Part shown: positions 1 through 4,815 of the stretch, one piece after another
Layout: each line of letters starts with the position of its first letter
How positions within the stretch are numbered: the stretch's first letter is position 1
NCBI GenBank assembly: GCA_937959175.1
Contig: CALGAS010000544.1
Coordinates: 1-10,177 of the forward strand
Direction of reading: 5' to 3'
DNA from: an uncultured bacterium
GTDB lineage: Bacteria > Planctomycetota > Planctomycetia > Pirellulales > UBA1268
Length of the DNA stretch: 10,177 nucleotides
Notes under the pieces: generated by a model
The model's database searches: none
What the model saw: only the letters and a program-made list of their open reading frames with translations
Told to the model about the DNA's origin: nothing
Position numbers and translations under genes: made by a program

Positions 1-16
1 GACCATCCCCTCCCCC

Positions 17-46
17 AATAAAAGCCCCCCGGCGCGAGCCGGGGGG
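17..46 (-). terminator. Intrinsic (rho-independent) terminator of the infC-rpmI transcription unit
   Basis: Read on the minus strand, a perfect 9-bp GC stem (arms 38-46 and 25-33) closes a 4-nt loop and is followed directly by CTTTTATT (24-17). This is the classic stem plus U-tract layout. On the plus strand no T-tract follows the stem, so it acts for leftward transcription. It lies about 155 bp after the rpmI stop and ends the leftward unit inside this window. Confidence 0.85.
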
Positions 47-59
47 ACGGCGGGCGGTT

Positions 60-84
60 GGGCCTTCCCGGCCTCCGGAAGCCC
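60..84. repeat. Small hairpin in the rpmI 3' region
   Basis: GGGC-C-TTCC (60-68) can pair with GGAAGCCC (77-84) as an 8-bp stem with one bulged C and an 8-nt loop. It is the distal member of three consecutive inverted repeats between the rpmI stop and the terminator at 17-46. No role can be assigned. It may simply protect the mRNA 3' end. Confidence 0.35.
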
Positions 85-105
85 GCAAAGACTCTCACAA
101 CCCGA

Positions 106-138
106 AGCCCGACGTCGCGGACCGAAACGCGTCGGGCT
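106..138. repeat. Inverted repeat next to the REP-like palindrome
   Basis: AGCCCGACG (106-114) is perfectly complementary to CGTCGGGCT (130-138) across a 15-nt loop. The right arm abuts the larger palindrome beginning at 139, so the two may form one composite two-hairpin element, as paired REP sequences do. That link is an inference from adjacency. Confidence 0.5.
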
Positions 139-187
139 GGAAAAGGGTACAGGCACCTCGCTGCGCTCGGAGCCAGTCCCCTTTTCC
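139..187. repeat. 49-bp imperfect palindrome, REP-like extragenic element
   Basis: The 49 bases are symmetrical about position 163. The outer arms GGAAAAGGG (139-147) and CCCTTTTCC (179-187) pair perfectly. Inwards, AC/GT, GGC/GCC and CC/GG pair, interrupted only by single mismatches (148/178, 151/175, 155/171). The core around 158-168 is weakly paired. The element starts 15 bp after the rpmI stop codon, in the 3' untranslated region. I recall near-identical strings, with the AGGCACC and GAGCCAGTCCC arms, recurring between genes in planctomycete genomes, but could not check this. It could be a mobile REP/BIME-type unit or serve as a bidirectional 3' hairpin. Confidence 0.65.
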
Positions 188-201
188 GGAGACGCCCCCG
201 C

Positions 202-405
202 TCAGTAGCTGTACTTGCCGAGCGCCTCTGCAATCCGGGCGGTGTCGGCCTTGGCCAACACACCGGTGCCGCGGAGATTCCGCTTCCGCTTGCTGGAGAC
301 GCGGACCTGCAAATGGCTCGTGCCGGCGCGGCGATGCTTGACCTTGCCGGTGGCGGTCAGGCGAAACCGCTTCTTGGTGCCCTTGTGGGTCTTCTGCTTT
401 GGCAT
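202..405 (-). CDS. rpmI: Large ribosomal subunit protein L35 (bL35)
   Basis: This is a small, very basic component of the 50S subunit that binds 23S rRNA. The 67-residue product has the family's usual length and signature: an N-terminal MPKQKTHKGTKKRF, then the KVKHRRAGTSH block at about 22-32 and a KRKRNLRG stretch around 39-46. The ATG at 403-405 is preceded by AGGAG with 8 nt spacing, which settles the start. It lies 93 bp downstream of infC on the same strand, the standard infC-rpmI order. Between the two is a GC-rich hairpin (459-479). The usual third member, rplT, does not follow before the terminator at 17-46. Identification is secure. Confidence 0.97.
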   Translation of the reverse strand: MPKQKTHKGTKKRFRLTATGKVKHRRAGTSHLQVRVSSKRKRNLRGTGVLAKADTARIAEALGKYSY

Positions 406-458
406 GTCGAGTGCTCCTGGTATTCGATGGTGAACGTTTTCGAGATCTGGTTGTTGTT

Positions 459-479
459 GAACCGCGGCGAGCCGCGTTC
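459..479 (-). other. Hairpin in the infC-rpmI intergenic spacer
   Basis: On the minus-strand transcript GAACGCGG (479-472) pairs with CCGCGGTTC (467-459), with one bulged base and a CUCG loop. No U-tract follows, so it is not an intrinsic terminator. It could mark an RNA processing site or tune the L35:IF3 ratio. The role is inferred from position alone. Confidence 0.4.
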
Positions 480-498
480 GTGTTGTTTGGTGGGCGTC

Positions 499-999
499 TC
501 AGCGGGGGGCGAGCGTGCAGGACAGCCGCCGGCCCATCTGCTGCGGTCCTGATTCGAGCTTGCTGATGTCTTCGAGTTGGGTGACGACCGCCCGCATGAC
601 CCGCTGGCCCTCATCGACGTGGGCCATTTCGCGGCCGCGGAACACGACCGAGATCACGACCTTGTCTTTGTGTTCCAGGAAGTTGCGGGCCTGGGCGACC
701 TTGAACTCGATGTCGTGATCGCCCGTCTTCGGACGGAGGCGAACCTCCTTGATCTTGGTGTGATGGACGTGGGTCTTGTGGTGCTTCTTCTTTTGTTGGT
801 ACTTGAACTTGCCGAAATCCATGATCCGGCAGACGGGCGGCTTCTCGTTGGGCGCCACCTCCACCAGATCGAGGCCCGCGTCACGGGCCGTGCTGAGCGC
901 CTCCTCAGTCGGGATGATGCCGAGTTGGGCGCCGTCGGCCGCGATCACGCGAATCGGGCTGATGCGAATCTGTTCGTTGATGCGATGCTGCTTCTCGAT
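499..999 (-). CDS. infC: Translation initiation factor IF-3, starting at AUC
   Basis: IF3 binds the 30S subunit, keeps subunits apart and proofreads the start codon and initiator tRNA. The 166-residue product carries the N-terminal domain motifs RINEQIRIS (about 6-14) and LDLVEVAP, then PPVCRIMDFGKFKYQQKKK leading into a histidine-rich linker (HHKTHVHH). The C-terminal domain holds KEVRLRPKTG, VVFRGREMAH and a final LAPR. The frame is closed by TGA at 1048-1050, and the only standard start (GTG 946-948) would delete RINEQIRIS. The ATC at 997-999 sits 8 nt after GGAGG (1008-1012) and restores a normal N-terminus, so I take it as the start (E. coli infC uses AUU). rpmI follows. A leader of about 150-230 nt separates it from the unrelated gene upstream. 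Identity is certain; the start is strongly supported. Confidence 0.95.
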   Translation of the reverse strand: MEKQHRINEQIRISPIRVIAADGAQLGIIPTEEALSTARDAGLDLVEVAPNEKPPVCRIMDFGKFKYQQKKKHHKTHVHHTKIKEVRLRPKTGDHDIEFKVAQARNFLEHKDKVVISVVFRGREMAHVDEGQRVMRAVVTQLEDISKLESGPQQMGRRLSCTLAPR

Positions 1000-1007
1000 G
1001 GCTTGCG

Positions 1008-1012
1008 CCTCC
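1008..1012 (-). promoter_or_regulatory. Shine-Dalgarno deciding the infC AUC start
   Basis: On the minus strand GGAGG lies 8 nt before the ATC at 999-997. No other strong Shine-Dalgarno sits at a suitable distance from the GTG at 946-948. This spacing is the main evidence for the non-canonical infC start. Confidence 0.75.
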
Positions 1013-1094
1013 GGCCGCGGGTCATGGCCGCCGGCCGGGGTGAGGTCTCAGACTTCGCACCACGGATCGGCGGATCTCCTCGTTCAATCTGTCT

Positions 1095-1118
1095 GCCGAT
1101 GTCGCTGACGAAATCGGC
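1095..1118 (-). other. Hairpin in the infC leader
   Basis: GCCGAT (1095-1100) and ATCGGC (1113-1118) form a 6-bp stem, extended after one mismatch by TCG/CGA around a 4-nt loop. It lies about 100 nt before the infC start, inside the predicted 5' leader. infC operon leaders in other bacteria are regulated by structure (L20 binding, attenuation). This hairpin is a candidate element of that kind, but no known motif is recognised. Confidence 0.35.
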
Positions 1119-1160
1119 GTCGCTCCTGCCTGGGAGACGGCCGGAACATTCAGACTCAAG

Positions 1161-1189
1161 AGTGTCGCTGGCAGGGGGGGCAGCGTCAA
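1161..1189 (-). promoter_or_regulatory. Candidate promoter for infC-rpmI
   Basis: On the minus strand TTGACG (1189-1184) resembles a -35 box (5 of 6 to TTGACA). It is followed after 17 bp by GACACT (1166-1161), a poor -10 box (3 of 6). It would start transcription near 1154, leaving a leader of about 155 nt before the AUC start and separating infC from the upstream secreted-protein gene. Confidence 0.3.
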
Positions 1190-1229
1190 GCAGTCTGCCC
1201 GCCGGACGGCCGGTTTTTTCCCAGGCTTG

Positions 1230-2639
1230 TCAGCGGGGGGTGGCGGCCGGGCGGGACGCTTCCCGGGGGCGGTCGGGCAGGAGCGTGAGCCCGGCGACCA
1301 GTTCGCTGTCGGCCACGGCGAAGCGTTCCAGCATCGCCGGCTCGAGCATGCAGGTGACGGCGGCCCGGTAGCCCTGGGGATCGGTTAGCACGTGATGAAT
1401 CCAGCGGAATGGCTGCCCTTCAGCCGTGCCGTCGGCCACGATCCGGACGACTCGCGTGCCATCGCTGCGGGAGAGGCTTTCCGCTTCGGCGATCCGTCCG
1501 AACTGGCTGCCGAGGGATCGCTCCACGTCGCGCTGAACCTGATCGACCGTGGCCGGCGAGTCGGCATCGCCCCGCGGCAGGGGCAGAATCGAACACTGGG
1601 CGACGAGCATGCCCCGGTCGATCAGCCGCATGACAACGCCATTCGGCCCATCCTCGACCACCCGCCAGCGGCGATCGACCGCGAGGCTGTAGCGGCCGTG
1701 GGGATGCTGGTGCCAGACATGGCCCGGCCGGCCCGGCCCGGCGGGCCGATTTGGCAGGGTCGGGGCGAGTCGGGCGGTTTCGACTGGCCGCAGGGTGGAC
1801 TCGCCGATTCGGCTAATTCGAATCGTGGCCTCCACGTCGAGGCCCGGGGCCACCCAGCCGGCCTGCCGCCGCTCGGCGAGGCTCACCTCGAGCTGCGCGA
1901 GTCCCGCTGCGAGCCGCCAGGTATCAGAAGCCTCGCCCGGGCTGACCGGAGTTTGAAAGGAGCCATTGACCGCGATCCGGGTCGAGACGCCATCGACCGC
2001 ACCGTGGACGGTGCCCTCGAAGGAGACCTGCCCGGTACCACCCGCGACTTCGTCGAGGGTGGCCTCGAGCGAGCCGGTTTCGACCGTGTCGATCGCCAGC
2101 AGGCCGGCAGCGAGGTCGGCATCGATGGTCCAGGTTGCCCCTTCGGCGACGGCCTCCGCGGGCGACAGGCGGTCGAGGAGCACCGGATCAAACGGCAGAT
2201 CGAGGAGTTCGCACTCGCTGCGGGAAAGAAAGCCGTCGGCCAGGAAGGGCAGGGGCGTGGTGCCCTCGACAGCGACAAACAGGCTGCCGGCATCGGCGGC
2301 CAGTTCGCGGCGTTGCGACTCGCCGTCGATCGTGAGCGTCGCGGCGGCCGCCTGGTATCGCCGGCTGATCGCCGCCGAAGCGTCCGGGTCGTCGAGGAGT
2401 TCGTCGAAGTCAAAGCTGGCTGAAAGGCTGATCGTCTGCGTCAGCGGGGCGGCGTCAGGATCGGCTGACGCGAAGAGTTCACCGTCGGCCGCGAGTTGAT
2501 ATTCAACGCGGCAGCAGGCCGAGCCCTCCGTGGCGGGCCCCTCCGCGAGGGCCGGCACCGCAGCGAGGAACACCACCAGGCCGCCTACCACGGCGGCAAA
2601 ATCGCGAACCAAGCCTGGAGAACCGCTGACAACACTCAC
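1230..2639 (-). CDS. Secreted two-domain protein, unknown function, possible PsbP/Mog1-like C-terminal domain
   Basis: I cannot name this gene. From the GTG at 2637-2639 it encodes 469 residues. A signal peptide covers residues 1-32: an Arg at 12, a hydrophobic stretch at 14-28 and an ALA cleavage motif. The mature N-terminal part (about 40-285) has many predicted beta strands, with an LPFLADGFLSRSECELLDLP block and a LDRLSP segment. A proline/glycine-rich linker and a histidine cluster (WHQHPHG, about 309-315) follow. The last 150 residues (RYSLAVDRRWRV, AQCSILPLP, VRIVADG, RWIHHVL) resemble the PsbP/Mog1/DUF1795-type fold by pattern only. A TTG at 2676-2678 would add 13 residues, but AGGAGG at 2645-2650 favours the GTG. 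It is divergent from the sigma gene and lies upstream of infC without obvious coupling. Confidence 0.8.
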   Translation of the reverse strand: MSVVSGSPGLVRDFAAVVGGLVVFLAAVPALAEGPATEGSACCRVEYQLAADGELFASADPDAAPLTQTISLSASFDFDELLDDPDASAAISRRYQAAAATLTIDGESQRRELAADAGSLFVAVEGTTPLPFLADGFLSRSECELLDLPFDPVLLDRLSPAEAVAEGATWTIDADLAAGLLAIDTVETGSLEATLDEVAGGTGQVSFEGTVHGAVDGVSTRIAVNGSFQTPVSPGEASDTWRLAAGLAQLEVSLAERRQAGWVAPGLDVEATIRISRIGESTLRPVETARLAPTLPNRPAGPGRPGHVWHQHPHGRYSLAVDRRWRVVEDGPNGVVMRLIDRGMLVAQCSILPLPRGDADSPATVDQVQRDVERSLGSQFGRIAEAESLSRSDGTRVVRIVADGTAEGQPFRWIHHVLTDPQGYRAAVTCMLEPAMLERFAVADSELVAGLTLLPDRPREASRPAATPR

Positions 2640-2644
2640 AACAA

Positions 2645-2650
2645 CCTCCT
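2645..2650 (-). promoter_or_regulatory. Strong Shine-Dalgarno fixing the GTG start at 2639
   Basis: On the minus strand AAGGAGGT (2651-2644) is a near-perfect anti-16S match, 5 nt from the GTG at 2639-2637. The in-frame TTG at 2678 lies upstream of it and has no comparable site. Translation from the GTG gives a compact signal peptide. Confidence 0.75.
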
Positions 2651-2652
2651 TA

Positions 2653-2674
2653 CTCGCTCTCGGCTCGCTCTCGG
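2653..2674. repeat. Two perfect tandem copies of an 11-bp unit
   Basis: CTCGCTCTCGG occurs twice back to back, at 2653-2663 and 2664-2674. It lies immediately upstream of the Shine-Dalgarno of the minus-strand gene, in its 5' untranslated leader. Replication slippage is the simplest origin. A protein-binding direct repeat is possible. Confidence 0.7.
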
Positions 2675-2690
2675 GCAAGCCTGCCTTGCC
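2674..2690. repeat. Small inverted repeat in the leader of the secreted-protein gene
   Basis: GGCAAG (2674-2679) and CTTGCC (2685-2690) form a perfect 6-bp stem with a 5-nt loop, about 35-50 nt upstream of the GTG start at 2639. Role unknown. Confidence 0.35.
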
Positions 2691-3044
2691 GGACGGGTGC
2701 GACGGCTGCCACCCCGGGAAAATCTCGGCGTTTTCAGGGACCGGCCCCTTGCAAAAACGGAGAGAAAATCAGTTCCACGAGGCTGGTTGCCTGACCAGAG
2801 CGGCAGCGCCGAGGCCCGCCACCAGCCGGCTCAGTCGGCCGCTGAATCGGCATGACGTACCAAGTGTCCATCGGCAAAATGGGCTGTTTCGGCTGGCTTT
2901 TTGCAGAAATCAAGGGCTTCGGGTGAGAAACGGGGCCACCGGCCCAGGAACCCCCTCGAAAAGACTATTTTTGCTGATCGCCGCTTGATTTCAGGGGTGG
3001 CTGGAGGGCGCTCTCCAGATTTTCTCAAGAAATCGGCCCCTGGA
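2691..3044. other. Divergent intergenic region with no supported gene
   Basis: This stretch separates the minus-strand secreted protein from the plus-strand sigma factor. It is less GC-biased than its surroundings and has A/T runs such as CTATTTTTGC around 2965. Open frames crossing it have no ribosome-binding sites and odd compositions. Two short perfect hairpins are visible: GGGCC/GGCCC at 2933-2945, and CTGGAG/CTCCAG at 3001-3018 with a short T-rich tail on the plus strand. It could hold upstream regulatory sites or a small RNA, but nothing matches a known RNA family by eye. Confidence 0.5.
3001..3018 (+). other. Terminator-like hairpin, weak
   Basis: CTGGAG (3001-3006) and CTCCAG (3013-3018) pair perfectly, with a possible extra G-U pair inside. 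ATTTTCTC follows, which is only a partial U-tract. No plus-strand gene ends upstream, so a terminator role would require an unannotated transcript. It may equally be an operator-like palindrome. Confidence 0.3.
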
Positions 3045-3075
3045 TCGAACCCTTTGCTGGCCGCGGGCGTATAAC
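3045..3075 (+). promoter_or_regulatory. Candidate promoter of the sigma factor gene (ECF-like, overlapping a TATAAC box)
   Basis: TCGAAC (3045-3050) is followed after 17 bp by CGTA (3068-3071). This resembles the GAAC/CGTA pattern of many ECF-sigma promoters. TATAAC (3070-3075) overlaps it and is a fair housekeeping -10 box, but no good TTGACA lies 17 bp upstream of it. A start near 3080-3082 would give a leader of about 160 nt. The call is pattern-based and either reading could be chance. Confidence 0.3.
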
Positions 3076-3080
3076 TGACA

Positions 3081-3131
3081 CGTTCACGGCACCGGAACGC
3101 CGGGGTCAGGAAGACGCCGGACGCGTGAACG
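3081..3131 (+). other. Long-loop inverted repeat at the predicted 5' end of the sigma leader
   Basis: CGTTCACG (3081-3088) is exactly complementary to CGTGAACG (3124-3131) across 35 nt. The loop holds two direct copies of ACGCCGG (3097-3103 and 3114-3120). If transcription starts near 3081, the mRNA would begin with this stem. Otherwise it is an operator-like symmetry just downstream of the promoter. Function unknown. Confidence 0.4.
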
Positions 3132-3230
3132 GGATTGATGGCGATGTGGCCCGGGGATACCGGGTGGTCGGACGTGTCAGGGGCGTCCGCCCACTTGCCC
3201 CGAAAACTGTCGGCACGGACCAGCCGACCG

Positions 3231-3235
3231 GGAGG
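3231..3235 (+). promoter_or_regulatory. Shine-Dalgarno selecting the ATG at 3241
   Basis: GGAGG lies 5 nt before the ATG at 3241 but only 2 nt before the in-frame GTG at 3238. The ATG is therefore the better start. Confidence 0.6.
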
Positions 3236-3240
3236 TTGTG

Positions 3241-4752
3241 ATGCGTTCCATTCATGAGGGTTTTGTGCGTCTCTACGCCGGAGAAGGCGACGCGGCAGTG
3301 GCCGATGCAGTGGTCGATGCTGCCCGGGAAGAGCAGCATTGCGGCGGCGTGCCGGCCGGGCTTCCGGCTGGCGAGGAGGTGCTGTCGATCGAGGACCTTG
3401 CCGAGCGGTTCAACGTCTCGACCAAGACGATCTCCCGCTGGCGTGATCATGGCCTCGTGGCCCAACGATACATCGTCGGGGGTCGGCGGCGGGTCGGCTT
3501 CCTCGCCAGTGCCGTCGAGCGATTCATCCGGGAGAACCCCCGGCGGATCGCCCGGGGCAGCCGATTCAGTCAGCTCTCCCAGGATGAGCACGACAAGATC
3601 ATTATCTGGGCGAGGCGTCTGGCCCTCGCCGGTGCCTGTCCTGCCGACGTTCACCGCCGGATCGCCAAGCGGCTCGACCGGAGCGTCGAGACGATCCGCT
3701 ACACGATCAAGCGGCACGACCAAGAGCATCCCGAGGAGGCGGTCTTCCCGGTTGCCGACGGCCGCCTGCGGCCGGAAACCTGCAGCCGAATCTACGATCA
3801 GCACCTTCGCGGTGAGTCGGTCGAGTCGATCGCCCGGCGGTACCACCGCTCCAAGGCGAGCATCTACCGCGTGATCCTCAGTCAGCGGGCCGAGCACGTG
3901 AAGGAGCTGCCCCTCGACTACATGCCCAATGCGCTCTTCTCCCGCAAGAGTGCCGAGAAGGTGGTCAACCAGCCCTATCCGGGGCTGAGTGAGCCGGCCA
4001 AGCGGGTGCGGCGGCCGGCGGGGCTGCCCGCCTATCTGGCGAGCCTCTACGAGGTGCCCTTGCTGACCCGCGAGCAGGAGGTCTGGCTGTTTCGGAGGTT
4101 CAACTACCTGAAGTACAAGGCGGTCATGCTCCGCGACCAGCTCGACCCCGAGAAGCCGAGCGCCCGGCTGATGGATCAGATCGAGAAGCTCTACGAGGAG
4201 ATCGTCGAGATCAAGAATCGGATCGTCCGGGCCAACCTGCGGCTGGTGGTCTCGATCGCCAAGCGGCGGGTCTCTCCCGGCGACAGCTTCTTCGACCTGG
4301 TCAGCGACGGCAACATGTCGTTGATCCGGGCGGTCGAGAAGTTCGACTACGCTCGGGGCAACAAGTTCAGCACCTACGCCTCCTGGGCGATCATGAAGAA
4401 CTTCGCCCGCACTATTCCCGATGAGCATCGCCGCCGGGACCGGTTCCGGGCCACCGATACTGAGTTCCTCCAGTCGGCCGCCGACCGGCGGGAGGACGAG
4501 CATCAGGTGCGACTGGCCGCCAGCGACCGGCTCCACCAGGTGGAGCGATTCCTCGACCGGCTCGATTCCCGCGAGCAGACGATCATCATCCGCCGCTACG
4601 GGCTCGACCACGAGCATGAACCGCAGACGCTCAAGGAGGTCGGCTCGGCTCTCGGCGTGACCAAGGAACGGGTCCGGCAGATCGAGGCCAAAGCCCTGGA
4701 GAAGCTCCGCGAGGCGGCTGCCACCGAGGCGATGCTGCCGGAACTGGGGTGA
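3241..4752 (+). CDS. Sigma-70 family RNA polymerase sigma factor with three N-terminal helix-turn-helix segments
   Basis: This factor directs RNA polymerase to promoters. The 503-residue protein has an acidic N-terminus (1-45), then three helix-turn-helix-like segments: LSIEDLAERFNVSTKTISRW (48-67, MerR/excisionase-like, followed by a GGRRRV wing), PADVHRRIAKRLDRSVETIR (134-153) and ESVESIARRYHRSKASIYRV (192-211). The sigma core starts with region 1.2 (about 262-295, LPAYLASLYEVPLLTREQE). Region 2 (326-398) includes NLRLVVSIAKRR, DLVSDGNMSLIRAVEKF and KFSTYASWAIMKNFART. Region 4 (434-492) ends in the -35 binding helix TKERVRQIEAKALEKLR. Only about 35 residues separate regions 2 and 4, so region 3 is nearly absent. 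In region 2.4 the positions matching E. coli RpoD W434, Q437 and T440 are A383, K386 and A389. Probably an alternative factor, not the housekeeping RpoD. Confidence 0.92.
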   Translation: MRSIHEGFVRLYAGEGDAAVADAVVDAAREEQHCGGVPAGLPAGEEVLSIEDLAERFNVSTKTISRWRDHGLVAQRYIVGGRRRVGFLASAVERFIRENPRRIARGSRFSQLSQDEHDKIIIWARRLALAGACPADVHRRIAKRLDRSVETIRYTIKRHDQEHPEEAVFPVADGRLRPETCSRIYDQHLRGESVESIARRYHRSKASIYRVILSQRAEHVKELPLDYMPNALFSRKSAEKVVNQPYPGLSEPAKRVRRPAGLPAYLASLYEVPLLTREQEVWLFRRFNYLKYKAVMLRDQLDPEKPSARLMDQIEKLYEEIVEIKNRIVRANLRLVVSIAKRRVSPGDSFFDLVSDGNMSLIRAVEKFDYARGNKFSTYASWAIMKNFARTIPDEHRRRDRFRATDTEFLQSAADRREDEHQVRLAASDRLHQVERFLDRLDSREQTIIIRRYGLDHEHEPQTLKEVGSALGVTKERVRQIEAKALEKLREAAATEAMLPELG

Positions 4753-4760
4753 TTCACCCC
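4746..4760. promoter_or_regulatory. 15-bp perfect palindrome over the sigma stop codon, candidate operator
   Basis: GGGGTGA (4746-4752) and TCACCCC (4754-4760) are perfect inverted arms around a single T, and the TGA is the sigma gene's stop codon. With a 1-nt centre it suits a dimeric DNA-binding protein better than an RNA hairpin. A third copy, GGGGTGA, lies at 4793-4799. Confidence 0.4.
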
Positions 4761-4799
4761 GGCGGCCGGCCTCGTCGCATGGCGGGCCGGTCGGGGTGA
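4754..4799 (+). other. Large interrupted hairpin between the sigma gene and the secreted-protein operon
   Basis: TCACCCCG (4754-4761) pairs with CGGGGTGA (4792-4799). Inside an asymmetric internal loop, CCGGCC (4766-4771) pairs with GGCCGG (4785-4790) around a 13-nt loop. No T-tract follows, so it is not a classic intrinsic terminator. It fills most of the 63-bp gap and could limit read-through or stabilise an mRNA end. Its left arm is shared with the palindrome at 4746-4760, so the two structures are mutually exclusive in RNA. Confidence 0.5.
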
Positions 4800-4802
4800 G
4801 AG

Positions 4803-4808
4803 TATCCT
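4803..4808 (+). promoter_or_regulatory. Possible -10 box of a leaderless transcript
   Basis: TATCCT (4 of 6 to TATAAT) lies 7 bp before the ATG at 4816, so initiation would fall at or next to the start codon. No usable Shine-Dalgarno precedes the ATG, which would fit a leaderless message. The -35 region (around 4780) is poor. Tentative. Confidence 0.2.
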
Positions 4809-4815
4809 CGAGAGC

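Noticed and set aside
1201..1219. A plus-strand terminator-like CCGG/CCGG stem followed by TTTTTT
   Set aside because: The stem has only 4 bp, and no plus-strand gene ends upstream, since both flanking genes run leftwards.
577..1371. A 264-codon plus-strand frame across infC
   Set aside because: It is antisense to the conserved infC sequence and lacks a ribosome-binding site or domain signal.
1392..2423. A 343-codon plus-strand frame antisense to the secreted protein gene
   Set aside because: The minus-strand frame has the strong Shine-Dalgarno and a signal peptide; this frame has a low-complexity, Arg/Gly/Asp-rich product.
2831..3028. A 65-codon minus-strand frame in the divergent intergenic region
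   Set aside because: It would need a TTG start with no Shine-Dalgarno, and the product looks random and basic, with no recognisable motif.
3030..3060. A tRNA T-arm-like string on the minus strand (GGGTTCGATCC)
   Set aside because: The flanking bases do not form a T stem, and no acceptor, D or anticodon arm can be built around it.
3106..4617. A 503-codon open frame antisense to the sigma factor gene
   Set aside because: It is the mirror of a strongly recognisable sigma gene in GC-rich DNA, where the opposite strand rarely meets stop codons. Its translation has no domain features and no ribosome-binding site.
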